Origin: Paracoccus sp. Z118
GTDB taxonomy: Bacteria; Pseudomonadota; Alphaproteobacteria; Rhodobacterales; Rhodobacteraceae
Direction: 5' to 3'
NCBI RefSeq assembly: GCF_019061185.1
Contig: NZ_JAHQZU010000002.1
Span: forward strand, 1-64,000
Length of the DNA: 64,000 bases
Shown here one piece after another: positions 36,130 through 45,881 of the stretch; positions within the stretch are counted from its first letter, which is position 1; every line of letters begins with the position of its first letter. Under the pieces are notes generated by a model. It did not search any database. It was given only the letters and a program-made list of their open reading frames with translations, and was not told the DNA's origin. The translations under genes were made by a program, and so were the position numbers.

Positions 36130-38573
36130 CGATTCGCACCCGCCGAACCCCGACCGCGCTGGCCGGGGCCGCAGAAGGCCCCCACCCCTCTGCTGCGGCA
36201 GGCGCGGGAACGCGCGCGCGCCGCAGGCTGAGCGCACTCGCAGGGGCCGCGCTGGCCGCCGCCGCGGCCGCGCTTGCGCCCGCGCTCGTGCCGCAGCCCG
36301 CCTCTGCCCAGACGATCCTGAGCGCGGAGGAGCCGATGCTCGGCTGGGCAGACGGCCCCGCCCTCGCCCCGACCGAAGAGGATGTCAGCGACGCCCCGCT
36401 GGCGGACGGCACGGCGGCGGCCATCCTTCCCACGATCCGGGCGCCCCGACGCGTCACCATCACGCCCGACGCGCCGCCCGCCGGACCGGCCAGCGAGGAT
36501 GGCGCGGCGACGCTGCTGGCCGACCGGATCGACCTGTCGGGCGAGCGGGTGCTGACCGCCTCGGGCGGGGTGGTGGTCTGGTATGACGGGGCGCGGCTGA
36601 TCGCCTCGCGGGTGATCTATGACGGCGGCTCGGGACAGGTCACGATCGAGGGGCCGATCCATCTGACCCGCCCCGCCCTTGCCGGAACCGACGAGGACAC
36701 GATCCTGATTGCCGATCAGGCGCAGCTGGACGAGGACCTGCAGGACGGCATCCTGCGCGGCGCCCGGCTGGTGCTGGCGCGCGAGATCCAGTTCGCCGCG
36801 CAGGAGGTGCGCCGCACGGGCCAGGGACGGATGACGACGCTGACCCATGTCGTCGCCTCGTCCTGTCAGGTCTGCGCCAGCGATCCGACGCCGCTGTGGG
36901 AAATCCGCGCCCGCAGCATCACCCACGACGCCGAGACCAACCGCCTGCATTTCGACCGCCCGCAGTTCCGCGCCTTCGGCCTGCCCATCGCGGTGCTGCC
37001 GGTGCTGACCGCGCCCGATCCGACCGTGGACCGGATGACGGGCTTCCTGCGCCCGCGCTTCCGCACCACCTCGGGGCTGGGGTTCGGGATCAAGCTGCCC
37101 TATTTCATCACCCTCGGCGATCATGCCGATCTCACCGTCACGCCCTATGTCGCGGTGAACCGCACCGCGACGGTCGAGCTGCGCTACCGGCAGGCCTTCA
37201 CCAACGGCGCGATGGAATGGAACGGCGCCCTCAGCCGCGACGACATCGAGGACGGCACCCGCGGCTACCTGTTCGGCGCCGCCCGCTTCCTGCTGCCGCG
37301 CGACTACACGCTGACCGCGCAGATCCAGACCGCGACGGACCGGGCCTATCTGCTCGACTACGACATCACCGACGCCGACCGGCTGTGGAGCGGGGTGACG
37401 CTGGAACGCTATCGCCGCGACGGGATGCTGAGCGCGCGGCTGGGCAACTATCAGACGCTGCGCGACGACGAGGACGATTCGACCTCGCCCGGCCTCGTCG
37501 CGAACGCGCTGTGGCAGCGGGCCTTTCGCCTGCCCGAGCCGATCGGCGGGCGCGGCTGGCTGGAATGGTCGGTCCACGCGCATCGGCGCAGCTCGGACGA
37601 GGACGTGATCGGCCGCGACATGGCGCGCGCCTCGCTGGCCGTGGACTGGCGCCGGCAGGAGCTGCTGGCCGGCGGCTTCGTCGCGGCGGCGCAGGCGCGG
37701 CTGGACGGCGACATCTATCACATCGGCCAGGACAGCCGCTATGACGACACCGTCGCCCGCGCCGATCCGACCCTCGGGGTCGAGCTGCGCTGGCCGCTGA
37801 TCGCCCGCGGGGGCGGCGCCACGCACATGCTGGAGCCGGTCGCGCAACTCGTCTGGTCGCCCGAGCCCGACGAGGACGAGGTTCCGAACGAGGACAGCCC
37901 GCTGGTCGAGTTCGACGAGGGCAACCTGTTCTCCCTCAACCGCTCGCCCGGCTGGGACCGGCGCGAGGGGGGGCTGCGGGCCAATCTCGGCGTCGCATGG
38001 ACGCGGATCGATCCGGCCGGCTGGTCGCTGGGGCTGACGGCGGGCCGCGTGCTGCGTTCCAGCGCGGATAGCGGGCTGGCCGGTCCGCTGGGGGGCAAAC
38101 GCTCCGACTGGCTGCTGGCGGCGCATTACGCGCATCCGCGCGGGCTGGCCGTGTCCAACCGGGCGCTGTTCGACGACAACTTCAACCTGTCCAGCGACGA
38201 GCTGCGGCTGGGCCTTGCCCGGCCCAACATGCAGGTCAGCGCGGGCTATCTGTGGATCGACGGCGACGTGCTGCCGGGGGCCGACGACGATGTATCCGAG
38301 CTGTCGGCCGCCACCGGCTTCCAGCTTGCGCCGGGCTGGTGGGCGACCACCGAGACCCGCTACGACTTCGCCGCCGACCGCGCGCAGAAGACCGAACTGG
38401 CGCTGCAATACCGCAACGAATGCATCACCGTCGATCTGTCGGTCAAACGGCGCTTCACCTCGTCCGACACCGTCTCGCCCGACACCAGCTTCGGCCTGTC
38501 GGTGCAGCTTGGCGGCTTCGGCCGGCCGACGGACACGCCGGGACAGGTGGCGCGGCGGACATGCCTGCGCTAG
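36126..38573 (+). CDS. lptD: LPS-assembly protein LptD
   Basis: The 815-residue outer-membrane beta-barrel inserts LPS into the outer leaflet. It has a long arginine-rich N-region and signal peptide (cleavage after QPASAQ, near residue 61). A periplasmic OstA/LptA-like beta-jellyroll follows (LLADRIDLSGERVLTASGGVVVWYDGARLIA), and the barrel runs from about residue 300 to the end. The cysteine pair VASSCQVCASDP precedes the barrel and a last cysteine (RRTCLR) is at the very C-terminus, consistent with the disulfides that LptD needs. It is upstream of a surA-like chaperone gene. Confidence 0.95.
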   Translation: MTIRTRRTPTALAGAAEGPHPSAAAGAGTRARRRLSALAGAALAAAAAALAPALVPQPASAQTILSAEEPMLGWADGPALAPTEEDVSDAPLADGTAAAILPTIRAPRRVTITPDAPPAGPASEDGAATLLADRIDLSGERVLTASGGVVVWYDGARLIASRVIYDGGSGQVTIEGPIHLTRPALAGTDEDTILIADQAQLDEDLQDGILRGARLVLAREIQFAAQEVRRTGQGRMTTLTHVVASSCQVCASDPTPLWEIRARSITHDAETNRLHFDRPQFRAFGLPIAVLPVLTAPDPTVDRMTGFLRPRFRTTSGLGFGIKLPYFITLGDHADLTVTPYVAVNRTATVELRYRQAFTNGAMEWNGALSRDDIEDGTRGYLFGAARFLLPRDYTLTAQIQTATDRAYLLDYDITDADRLWSGVTLERYRRDGMLSARLGNYQTLRDDEDDSTSPGLVANALWQRAFRLPEPIGGRGWLEWSVHAHRRSSDEDVIGRDMARASLAVDWRRQELLAGGFVAAAQARLDGDIYHIGQDSRYDDTVARADPTLGVELRWPLIARGGGATHMLEPVAQLVWSPEPDEDEVPNEDSPLVEFDEGNLFSLNRSPGWDRREGGLRANLGVAWTRIDPAGWSLGLTAGRVLRSSADSGLAGPLGGKRSDWLLAAHYAHPRGLAVSNRALFDDNFNLSSDELRLGLARPNMQVSAGYLWIDGDVLPGADDDVSELSAATGFQLAPGWWATTETRYDFAADRAQKTELALQYRNECITVDLSVKRRFTSSDTVSPDTSFGLSVQLGGFGRPTDTPGQVARRTCLR

Positions 38574-38602
38574 TCTCACGCACGAATTCAAGGGAACGGA
38601 CA

Positions 38603-39928
38603 ATGCGGCAGATCATCGGGACGCGGATCATTCGGGCGGCGGCGCTGGCGGCGGTGCTGGGCAGCGCGGCGGTGCCCGCCCTCGCGCAGGGGATGTTCGC
38701 CCCCGTCATCTACATCAACAACGCGGCGGTGACGGAATACGAGATCGACCAGCGGGTCCGCTTCCTCCAGCTTCTGCGCGCGCCGCAATCCGACCGCGAG
38801 AGCGTGCTGCGCGAGCTGATCAACGACCGGCTGAAGATGCAGGCCGCCGAGCAGATCGGGATCCGGGCGACGGACGAGGGGCTTCAGAACGGCCTTGCCG
38901 AGTTCGCCGGCCGCGCCAATCTGGGCGTGGACGAGTTCACGCAGGCGCTGGCGCAGGACGGAATCGCCCCCGAGACGTTCCGCGACTTCGTCCATGCGGG
39001 CCTCGTCTGGCGCGAGGTCGTGCGCCAGCGCATCATCCCCGGCGTCGGCATGTCGGAACGCGAGGTCGAGCAGGCGCTGACCCGCGAGTTGCAGACCCCG
39101 ATCGTCAGCGCGGTGCTGCTGTCCGAAATCGTCATCCCCGCCCCGCCGGGGTCCGAGGGCGAGGCCCTGTCCCGCGCCGAGGATATCGCCGCGGGCGCGA
39201 CCTCGACCGCCGCCTTCGCCGCCGCAGCCCGCCGCTGGTCGGCGACACCCACGGCCGAGCGTGGCGGTGCGCTGGACTGGATGCCGCTCGACAACATGCC
39301 GCCGGCCCTGCAGCAGATCGTCCTGTCGCTGCAGCCGGGCCAGGTCACGGCGCCGTTGCAGGTGCCGGGCGCGGTGGTGCTGTTCCACCTGCGCGACACG
39401 CGCGGCCACCTGCGCCCCGGCGCGACCGACCAGACGGTGGAATATCTGACCATGGCCCTGCCCTCGGCGGCGGAAGGCGCGCGCATCCTTGCCGTCGCCC
39501 GCAACTGCGCCGACGTGCATGTCGAGGCGAACCGCTTCGCCCCCGATCCGGTCAGCCGCCAGACCGCCCCCTTGGGCGCGGTGCCGGGCGATGTCGCGCA
39601 GCGCCTTGCCACGCTGGACGAGAACGAGGGTTCGGTGATCGACTACGGCGCCGGGGCGACGCTGGTGATGCTGTGCGACCGCACCCCGACGCTGCTGGCC
39701 CATGCCGCCCCCGCCGACACGCTGCCGCCCGGCGTGCAGATGGAGGTTCCGCCGGTCCGCGCGCCCGCACCGCCCGCGGCCGAAGGCGAGGTTGCGGCAG
39801 AAGACCCGCTGGCGGGGCTGCCCTCGCCCGCACAGATGCGCGACCAGATCTTCAACACCAAGATCAACGCGGCCGCCGAGGCGTATCTGGCCGAACTGCG
39901 CGCCGACGCGCTGATCCGCACTCCGTAA
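38603..39928 (+). CDS. SurA-like periplasmic peptidylprolyl isomerase
   Basis: The 441-residue exported chaperone has a signal peptide ending AAVPALAQ near residue 29. A SurA N-terminal helical module follows (VIYINNAAVTEYEIDQRVRFLQLL, then VLRELINDRLKMQAAEQIGI). One parvulin/PPIC domain covers residues about 170-275 (SEIVIPAPPGSEGEALSRAE, RGGALDWMPLDNMPPALQQIV, VTAPLQVPGAVVLFHL). A Pro/Ala-rich tail precedes the terminal helix. SurA helps fold outer-membrane barrels including LptD, whose gene is immediately upstream. Only one PPIC domain is recognisable, against two in E. coli SurA. Confidence 0.92.
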   Translation: MRQIIGTRIIRAAALAAVLGSAAVPALAQGMFAPVIYINNAAVTEYEIDQRVRFLQLLRAPQSDRESVLRELINDRLKMQAAEQIGIRATDEGLQNGLAEFAGRANLGVDEFTQALAQDGIAPETFRDFVHAGLVWREVVRQRIIPGVGMSEREVEQALTRELQTPIVSAVLLSEIVIPAPPGSEGEALSRAEDIAAGATSTAAFAAAARRWSATPTAERGGALDWMPLDNMPPALQQIVLSLQPGQVTAPLQVPGAVVLFHLRDTRGHLRPGATDQTVEYLTMALPSAAEGARILAVARNCADVHVEANRFAPDPVSRQTAPLGAVPGDVAQRLATLDENEGSVIDYGAGATLVMLCDRTPTLLAHAAPADTLPPGVQMEVPPVRAPAPPAAEGEVAAEDPLAGLPSPAQMRDQIFNTKINAAAEAYLAELRADALIRTP

Positions 39929-39942
39929 GCGCCCGAGGCGGC

Positions 39943-40914
39943 ATGATGCCCGAACCCATCATCCTGACCTGCGGCGAGCCGGCCGGCATCGGCCCCGAAC
40001 TCGCGCCGCTCGCGCTGGCCGCAGGGGTGCCGATGGTCTGGATCGGCGATCCGTCGCATCTGCCGGCAGGCACGGCATGGCAGGCGGTGGAAAGCCCGGC
40101 GGACAGGGTGCCCGAGGGAACCCTCGCCGTGCTGCCCCACCCGTTCCCGGCCCGCGCGATACCGGGCAAGCCCGATCCCGCCAATGCCGGGGCCGTGGTC
40201 GAGGTCATCGCCCGCGCCGCCCGCATTGCGATGTCGGGGCAGGCCGGCGGCATCTGCACCCTGCCGATCAGCAAGCAGGCGCTGATCGAAGGCGCGGGCT
40301 TCGCCTTTCCGGGGCACACCGAATATCTCGCCCATCTGGCGGGCGACGCGGAGGTGGCGATGATGCTCGCTTCCACCACCGTCGATCCGCCCTGCCGCGT
40401 GGTCCCCGCGACGATCCACTTGGCGTTGGAGGCCGTGCCCGCCGCCTTCACCCCCGAGGCGCTGGAACGCGCCATCGCCATCACCCACGCGGCGCTGGTG
40501 CGGGATTTCGGCATCGCCTCGCCCCGGATCGCGGTCGCCGGGCTGAACCCCCATGCGGGCGAAGGCGGCGCGATGGGCCGGGCCGAGATCGACTGGATGA
40601 CCCCGCTGCTGGACCGACTGCGCGGGCGCGGCATGACCCTGCTCGGCCCCCTGCCCGCCGACACGATGTTCCACGCCCCGGCCCGCGCGCGATACGACGC
40701 GGCGGTCTGCGCCTATCACGATCAGGCGCTGATCCCGATCAAGACGCTGGACTTCGCGGGCGGGGTGAACGTGACACTCGGCCTGCCCTTCGTGCGCACC
40801 TCGCCGGACCACGGCACCGCCTTCGACATCGCCGGGACGGGCCGCGCCGATCCCTCCAGCACCATCGCCGCGCTCAGGCTGGCGTGGCAGATGGCCAGGG
40901 CGCGGGCGGCATGA
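39943..40914 (+). CDS. pdxA: 4-hydroxythreonine-4-phosphate dehydrogenase
   Basis: The 323-residue NAD-dependent enzyme of pyridoxal phosphate synthesis has metal-binding histidines in [27 protein letters not shown] and [16 protein letters not shown]. The ending [22 protein letters not shown] is diagnostic. Start codons at 39943 and 39946 both fit; the preceding GCCCGAGGCGGC gives a weak ribosome-binding site. It lies in the common order surA-pdxA-rsmA, with an intergenic hairpin repeat before rsmA. Confidence 0.96.
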   Translation: MMPEPIILTCGEPAGIGPELAPLALAAGVPMVWIGDPSHLPAGTAWQAVESPADRVPEGTLAVLPHPFPARAIPGKPDPANAGAVVEVIARAARIAMSGQAGGICTLPISKQALIEGAGFAFPGHTEYLAHLAGDAEVAMMLASTTVDPPCRVVPATIHLALEAVPAAFTPEALERAIAITHAALVRDFGIASPRIAVAGLNPHAGEGGAMGRAEIDWMTPLLDRLRGRGMTLLGPLPADTMFHAPARARYDAAVCAYHDQALIPIKTLDFAGGVNVTLGLPFVRTSPDHGTAFDIAGTGRADPSSTIAALRLAWQMARARAA

Positions 40915-40933
40915 GGCGGAATCTTCTGTCCGC

Positions 40934-40971
40934 AAATATCCTCCGGGGGTCCGGGGGCAGAATGCCCCCGG
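40934..40971 (+). repeat. intergenic hairpin repeat, copy B
   Basis: The box AAATATCC (40934-40941) is followed after nine bases by the perfect 9-base stem CCGGGGGCA/TGCCCCCGG (40951-40971) with loop GAA. It lies between the pdxA stop and the rsmA start, which begins 7 bases later. It shares the box-plus-stem plan with copies A (15837) and C (51366), but lacks their TGAATGGGGC arm. Confidence 0.65.
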
Positions 40972-40978
40972 TCGCGGC

Positions 40979-41833
40979 ATGACCGCCATCGACGACCTCC
41001 CCCCGCTGCGTGAGGTCATCGCCCGCCACGACCTGCGGGCGAAGAAGCAGCTCGGCCAGAATTTCCTGCTGGACCTGAACCTCACCGCCCGCATCGCCCG
41101 CGCGGCGGGCGACCTGACGCAATGCGACGTGCTGGAGATCGGCCCCGGCCCCGGTGGCCTCACGCGCGGGCTGCTGGCCGAGGGCGCGCGGCATGTGCTG
41201 GCGATCGAAAAGGACGCCCGCGCGATCCCCGCGCTGGAGGAGATCGCGGCCGCCTATCCCGGCCGGCTGACGATCATCCACGGCGACGCGCTTCAGGTCG
41301 ATCCGCTGGCCCATCTGACGTCGCCGATCCGGGTGGCGGCGAACCTGCCCTACAACATCGGGACGGAGTTGCTGATCCGCTGGCTGACCCCGCCTGACTG
41401 GCCGCCTTTCTGGCAGTCGCTGACGCTGATGTTCCAGAAGGAGGTCGCGCAGCGCATCGTGGCGAAACCGGGCGGCAAGGCCTATGGGCGGCTGGCCCTG
41501 CTGGCGCAATGGCGGTGCGAGGTGCAGATCGTGCTGACCCTGCCGCCGCAGGCATTCGTGCCCGCGCCCAAGGTCGAGTCGGCCGTGGTGCAGCTGACCG
41601 CCCTGCCCGAGCCGCGCTTTCCGGCGGATGCGAAGATCCTGTCGGAACTGACCGCGAGCGCCTTCAACCAGCGCCGCAAGATGCTGCGGGCATCGCTGCG
41701 CGGCGTCCACCCCGAGATCGAGTCGCTGCTGACGCAGTCGGGCATCCCGCCCACCGCGCGGGCCGAGGAGATCGGGCTGGAGGCGTTCTGCACCCTCGCC
41801 CGCAATCTCGAAGCCGCACGTCGGCAGGGCTGA
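40979..41833 (+). CDS. rsmA: 16S rRNA adenine(1518/1519)-N6 dimethyltransferase
   Basis: The 284-residue SAM-dependent enzyme dimethylates two adjacent adenines near the 3' end of 16S rRNA during small-subunit maturation (KsgA). Motifs are [20 protein letters not shown], motif [17 protein letters not shown], and the catalytic [15 protein letters not shown]. The C-terminal domain has [14 protein letters not shown]. The ATG at 40979 follows the repeat element, so no good ribosome-binding site is seen (CGGTCGCGGC). Its stop codon lies in a 15-base sequence that recurs 38 bases on. Confidence 0.96.
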   Translation: MTAIDDLPPLREVIARHDLRAKKQLGQNFLLDLNLTARIARAAGDLTQCDVLEIGPGPGGLTRGLLAEGARHVLAIEKDARAIPALEEIAAAYPGRLTIIHGDALQVDPLAHLTSPIRVAANLPYNIGTELLIRWLTPPDWPPFWQSLTLMFQKEVAQRIVAKPGGKAYGRLALLAQWRCEVQIVLTLPPQAFVPAPKVESAVVQLTALPEPRFPADAKILSELTASAFNQRRKMLRASLRGVHPEIESLLTQSGIPPTARAEEIGLEAFCTLARNLEAARRQG

Positions 41834-41864
41834 AGCCGCGCCTCGGAAGGGCGGCACGGCGGCA

Positions 41865-41882
41865 GGGCTGAAGCGTCAGCCC
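41865..41882. terminator. hairpin between convergent rsmA and DUF4167 genes
   Basis: GGGCTGA (41865-41871) and TCAGCCC (41876-41882) form a perfect 7-base stem with loop AGCG in the 62-base convergent gap. There is no T-run, so the terminator role is tentative. Confidence 0.4.
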
Positions 41883-41895
41883 CGCCGCGGACCGA

Positions 41896-42783
41896 TCATT
41901 CCTCGGCGGCGGTGCCCGTGGCGGGCGGCTCGGTCTTCTTGCGCCGGGGCGCGCGGGGCGTGCTGCTGGCCGCGCGCGGCGCGCGCGCACGGGTGGCGCG
42001 GGGCGTGGGCGCGGTCTCGGCCGCGGCTTCCGGGGTTGCCACCGGACCCTCGGAATCGTCCGAAGCGGTGGAGATCGCCTCGGGGATCGCGTCGGCCGTC
42101 GCAGGCGTGTCCGCCGCGTCGTCCGGCGCCTCCGCCTCGGGGCTGGAGCGCAGGAAGGCCGGGGCCGAATCCTCGTTGCCGATACGCAGTTCGTTCTGCG
42201 CGGTGTCGCCGGGGGCGTATTCGTTCAGCGCGGGATCGGCCGACGATTGCTCATCGCCCGCCTGACCGCTGTGGGTCGCATCCGCCCGCGCTTCGGCCCG
42301 CGCATCGCGGCCATCGTCCCGGCGGCCATCGCGGCGGTCGTCACGCCGGTTCTCGCGGCGTTCGCCGTCGCGGTCGTCGCGGCGCTGGTCGGAACGCTGC
42401 TCTGCGCGCTGATCCGGGCGGCGATCATGGCTGCCGCCATTGCCGTTCTGGCCCTGATTGCCGCCCTGCTGGCGGTCTTCGCCATCCGAGCCGCCCTGGC
42501 CTTGCTGACCCGACTGCTGCTGGCGTTCGGCCTGTTCGCGCTGCGCCTCGCCCAGCATGCGGGTGTAGTGTTCGGCGTGCTGGAAGAAGCTCTGCTCGGC
42601 CACGCGGTCGCCCGAAAGCTGCGCGTCGCGCGCGAGGGCGAGGTATTTCTCGATGATCTGCTGGGGGGTGCCGCGGACTTTGCCTTCGGGGCCCGAGCTG
42701 TCGAACACGCGGTTGACGACGTTGCCAAGCGTCGTGCGCTGGCCGCGGGATTTGTTACGCGAACGGGATTTGGATGATCTCAT
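41896..42783 (-). CDS. DUF4167 domain protein with charged low-complexity tail
   Basis: The 295-residue protein has a conserved N-terminal DUF4167 domain of about 85 residues: NKSRGQRTTLGNVVNRVFDSSGPEGKVRG and QIIEKYLALARDAQLSGDRVAEQSFFQHAEHYTRML. The middle (about 85-165) is a Gln/Gly then Arg/Asp-rich disordered stretch, and the C-terminus is Ala/Pro/Thr-rich with a basic end (APRRKKTEP). Family members are alphaproteobacterial and of unknown function, possibly nucleic-acid-associated given the basic, RG/RD-rich composition. It is the last gene after prfA-prmC on the same strand in many relatives; here it is 237 bases upstream of prmC. Confidence 0.9.
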   Translation of the reverse strand: MRSSKSRSRNKSRGQRTTLGNVVNRVFDSSGPEGKVRGTPQQIIEKYLALARDAQLSGDRVAEQSFFQHAEHYTRMLGEAQREQAERQQQSGQQGQGGSDGEDRQQGGNQGQNGNGGSHDRRPDQRAEQRSDQRRDDRDGERRENRRDDRRDGRRDDGRDARAEARADATHSGQAGDEQSSADPALNEYAPGDTAQNELRIGNEDSAPAFLRSSPEAEAPDDAADTPATADAIPEAISTASDDSEGPVATPEAAAETAPTPRATRARAPRAASSTPRAPRRKKTEPPATGTAAEE

Positions 42784-42863
42784 CAGCTTTTTTCGGTTAT
42801 AGGACCGACCCGGCCTGTTGGCGCGTCGATGGGGTTCGAGTCAGGATTGCAGCGTGCCAGAGT

Positions 42864-42876
42864 GGAAACTGTTTCC
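42864..42876. promoter_or_regulatory. odd palindrome upstream of the DUF4167 gene
   Basis: GGAAACTGTTTCC is a perfect 6-base inverted repeat around a single T, 81 bases upstream of the DUF4167 start within the 237-base gap before prmC. The same gap contains CGGGTGA..TCACCCG near 42917-42950. Either could be an operator; nothing identifies the regulator. Confidence 0.25.
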
Positions 42877-43020
42877 AGAGAGGGCGCGTGTGGCGCCGGT
42901 CATGCAAACGCTGTTCGGGTGACCCGTGCGGGTGTCGTTCACCCGTCACAAGGGCGAATAAACACGCGGCGGACGGGCTTACAAGTCAAAAAAGGGATTG
43001 CCGCGCAAAATTTCAAGTGA

Positions 43021-43848
43021 TCATAGGGCAGAAACCTGCCCCGCAACCACCCGGTCGCGCCCGTCGAGGTCGGGCAGAACGCGAATTTCCCCAAAGCCCG
43101 CCGCGCCCATCAGCGCCGCCACCGCGGCCCCTTGCGCCCACCCGATCTCGACCAGCAGCCAGCCGCCGGGCGTCAGATGCGCCCCGGCGCCCGCCGTGAT
43201 CGCGCGATAGGCGGCAAGCCCGTCGCCCTCGTCGGTCAGGGCGCCGCGCGGTTCCCACTCGCGCACGTCCGGCAAAAGGGCGGCCATTTCCTCCGCCGCG
43301 ATATAGGGCGGGTTCGACACGATCAGGTCGAAGCGCCCGTCCACCTGCGCGAACCAGTCCGAGCGCAGGAACGCCGCCTCCACCCCCAGCCGCGCGGCGT
43401 TGTCCCGCGCCACCGTCAGCGCCGCTTCGGAGATGTCGGTGCCGACGCCGTTTGCGCCGGGCCGGTCGGCCAGCAGGGACAGCAGGATCGCCCCCGTTCC
43501 GGTGCCGAGGTCCAGCACCGTCCGCCACGGCAGTTCCAGCGCCGCCGCGACGAGCGTTTCGGTTTCGGGGCGCGGGTCGAGCGTGTCGCGCGTCACCCGG
43601 AAACGTTGCTTCCAGAAGTCGCGCCAGCCGACGATCTGCGACACCGGCTGCCGTGCGGCGCGGGCGGCGAGCGCCGCGTCCAGCGCGGCAAGCTGGGCCT
43701 CGGTCGGGGTCGTCTCGCCCAGCCGCAGCCGTTCGGGCGGGACGTCTAGGGCGAAGGCGACCAGCCGCCGTGCGTCGGCCTGCGGATCGGGGATGCCGGC
43801 CGACGCCAGCCTCGCGGCGGCGGCGTTCAGCAGGGCGGTGACGCTCAC
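43021..43848 (-). CDS. prmC: peptide chain release factor N5-glutamine methyltransferase
   Basis: The 275-residue SAM-dependent enzyme methylates the glutamine of the GGQ motif in release factors 1 and 2. The N-terminal helical domain ends near residue 85. Motif I is [21 protein letters not shown], and the catalytic NPPY is in [19 protein letters not shown] near residue 180. It overlaps prfA by 4 bases, so substrate and modifying enzyme are made together. Confidence 0.96.
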   Translation of the reverse strand: MSVTALLNAAAARLASAGIPDPQADARRLVAFALDVPPERLRLGETTPTEAQLAALDAALAARAARQPVSQIVGWRDFWKQRFRVTRDTLDPRPETETLVAAALELPWRTVLDLGTGTGAILLSLLADRPGANGVGTDISEAALTVARDNAARLGVEAAFLRSDWFAQVDGRFDLIVSNPPYIAAEEMAALLPDVREWEPRGALTDEGDGLAAYRAITAGAGAHLTPGGWLLVEIGWAQGAAVAALMGAAGFGEIRVLPDLDGRDRVVAGQVSAL

Positions 43849-44900
43849 CCCTCGGCCTCGGCCAGCTTCGCGGCCTGATCGTGGGCGGTCAGCGCGTCGA
43901 TGATTTCCGTCAGGTCGCCCTGCATCACCCGGTCCAGCGAATAGAGCGTCAGGTTGATGCGGTGATCCGTCACCCGGCCCTGCGGAAAGTTGTAGGTGCG
44001 GATGCGCTCGCTCCGGTCGCCGCTGCCGACCTGGCTTTTGCGGTCGGCCGAGCGGGCGGCGTCAGCGCGGGCGCGTTCCATGTCGTAAAGCCGCGCGCGC
44101 AGCACCGCCATGGCGTTGGCGCGGTTCTGGTGCTGCGACTTCTCGGACGAGATCACGACGATCCCGGTCGGCAGGTGGGTGATCCGCACCGCCGAATCGG
44201 TGGTGTTGACATGCTGCCCGCCCGCGCCGGAGGATCGCATGGTGTCGATGCGGATGTCGGCGGCGGGGATGTCGATGTCCACATCCTCGGCCTCGGGCAG
44301 CACGGCCACCGTCGCGGCGCTGGTGTGGATGCGGCCGCCGGATTCGGTTTCCGGCACGCGCTGGACGCGGTGGACGCCGGATTCGTATTTCAGCCGGGCG
44401 AAGACGCCCTCCCCTTCGATCCGCGCCATCGCCTCGCGGACGCCGCCCAGCTCGGACTGCGCGAGTTCGAGGGTCTGGAAGGACCAGCCCTGCGATTCGG
44501 CGTGGCGCTGATACATCCGCAGCAGGTCGGCGGCGAACAGCGCCGCCTCATCGCCGCCGGTGCCGGGGCGGATCTCGATGATCGCCGGGCGGGCGTCGGC
44601 GGCATCGCGCGGCAGCAGGGCGAGCCGCAGCGCCTGCTCCAGTTCGGGCAGGGCGGCGCGGAGGCGCGCAAGCTCGTCCTCGGCCAGTTCGCGCATCTCG
44701 GGGTCGGCCAGCATCGCCTGCGCCTCGGTCAAGTCCGCCTGCGCGGCGCGCCAGGCGTCGATCTGGGCGACGACCGGTTTCAGCTCGGCATATTCGCGGC
44801 TGATGCGGGCGATCTCGTCCGGCGCGGGGCCGGCGTTGAGCCGCGCCTCGATGAACTCGAAGCGCTGGGTGATCTGGGCAAGGCGATCGGCTGGCAGCAT
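43845..44900 (-). CDS. prfA: peptide chain release factor 1
   Basis: The 351-residue factor terminates translation at UAA and UAG. The GGQ loop is in [21 protein letters not shown] near residue 225, and the stop-recognition region carries [20 protein letters not shown] just before it. The C-terminal part [21 protein letters not shown] is typical. The N-terminal helical domain (residues 1-100) is complete. It is followed by prmC with a 4-base overlap. The ATG at 44900 lies in GCCCATG context. Confidence 0.97.
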   Translation of the reverse strand: MLPADRLAQITQRFEFIEARLNAGPAPDEIARISREYAELKPVVAQIDAWRAAQADLTEAQAMLADPEMRELAEDELARLRAALPELEQALRLALLPRDAADARPAIIEIRPGTGGDEAALFAADLLRMYQRHAESQGWSFQTLELAQSELGGVREAMARIEGEGVFARLKYESGVHRVQRVPETESGGRIHTSAATVAVLPEAEDVDIDIPAADIRIDTMRSSGAGGQHVNTTDSAVRITHLPTGIVVISSEKSQHQNRANAMAVLRARLYDMERARADAARSADRKSQVGSGDRSERIRTYNFPQGRVTDHRINLTLYSLDRVMQGDLTEIIDALTAHDQAAKLAEAEG

Positions 44901-44937
44901 GGGCGGGCATTAGCGGCGCCCATCGGGCACGGCAAGC

Positions 44938-44967
44938 GAAAGGGCCGCCGGTGAAGGCGGCCCTTTC
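44938..44967 (-). terminator. intrinsic terminator of the yceI-like gene
   Basis: GAAAGGGCCGCC (44938-44949) and GGCGGCCCTTTC (44956-44967) form a perfect 12-base stem with a 6-base loop. It starts 4 bases past the yceI-like stop on the minus strand and separates it from prfA. Confidence 0.7.
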
Positions 44968-44971
44968 GGGG

Positions 44972-45664
44972 TCAGGAGGCGGGGCGCGCGGCTTCCACCG
45001 CGATATTGAACGTCACCTCGTCGCTGACCGCCGGGGCGAAGGCGCCGAGGTTGAAGTCCGACCGCAGCAGCGTGCCGGTGGCGTCGAAGCCCACCGCGGG
45101 CTGCTGGGTCATCGGGTTCGGGCCGAGAAAGCGCAGCGTCACGTCCAGCGTGACAGGCGCGGTGACGTCGTTCAGCAGCAGATCGCCGGTCACGCGGGCG
45201 GTGTCCGGGCCGGTCTGCTCGACGCTGGTCGAGGTGAAGGTGACGGCGGTCGCGGGCGCGGCCCCGGCAAAGAAATCCTCGCCGCCCAGATGCTCGTCCA
45301 GCATCGCCGAGACGGTCTGGATCCGGGAAAGCGGGAACATCGCCTCGACACGGCTGTTCTCCGGGTTCGCCGGGTCCAGCGTCACGCTGCCCGACACGCC
45401 GCGGATGAGGCCGGGGCTGGTGGACATGCCGTTGTGGTCATAGGTGAAGGCGACGGCGCTATGTTCCTGATCGAACATGTATTCCCCGGCCGGAGCCGAG
45501 GGGTCGATGGTCGCGCCGGCCTGCCCCGCGGCCGCATCCGCGGCCGGGGCTGCGGCGGCCGCCTCTGCAGATACGGGGGCGTCAGCCGGGGCCGGCGCTG
45601 TCTGCGCGAAGGCCGGGGCGGCGAGGCCGGCGGCCAGCAGGATCACGGGAACGATCCGGGTCAT
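44972..45664 (-). CDS. YceI family periplasmic protein
   Basis: The 230-residue exported lipocalin-like protein has a signal peptide MTRIVPVILLAAGLAAPAFAQ, then an Ala-rich linker to residue about 55. The YceI barrel begins GEYMFDQEHSAVAFTYDHNG and includes VSGSVTLDPANPENSRVEAMF and the closing FDATGTLLRSDFNLGAFAPAVSDEVTFNI. YceI proteins bind isoprenoid or lipid molecules in a hydrophobic pocket, and some act in osmotic or acid stress. Histidine replaces the usual S/T in the opening motif only mildly. The start is the ATG at 45664 with AAAGGATTGCCC upstream. Confidence 0.92.
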   Translation of the reverse strand: MTRIVPVILLAAGLAAPAFAQTAPAPADAPVSAEAAAAAPAADAAAGQAGATIDPSAPAGEYMFDQEHSAVAFTYDHNGMSTSPGLIRGVSGSVTLDPANPENSRVEAMFPLSRIQTVSAMLDEHLGGEDFFAGAAPATAVTFTSTSVEQTGPDTARVTGDLLLNDVTAPVTLDVTLRFLGPNPMTQQPAVGFDATGTLLRSDFNLGAFAPAVSDEVTFNIAVEAARPAS

Positions 45665-45881
45665 GGGCAATCCTTTGCAAAGCTCGGTCTCATGGGCGAT
45701 AACCCTGCGGCGATGCGCCGGGTTCCCGGCCGCATCCCGCCCCCGAATCGCCTTGCGGACACGGGGCGCGCCTGTATAAGACCCCATCCTTCCGCAAATT
45801 GCGAAACCGGCGCAGCCTCTCGTGGCGGGGCGCGGAGGGTCTTACCCGCCTATGAAGCGCGCCCGAGACGAAAGGGATGCC

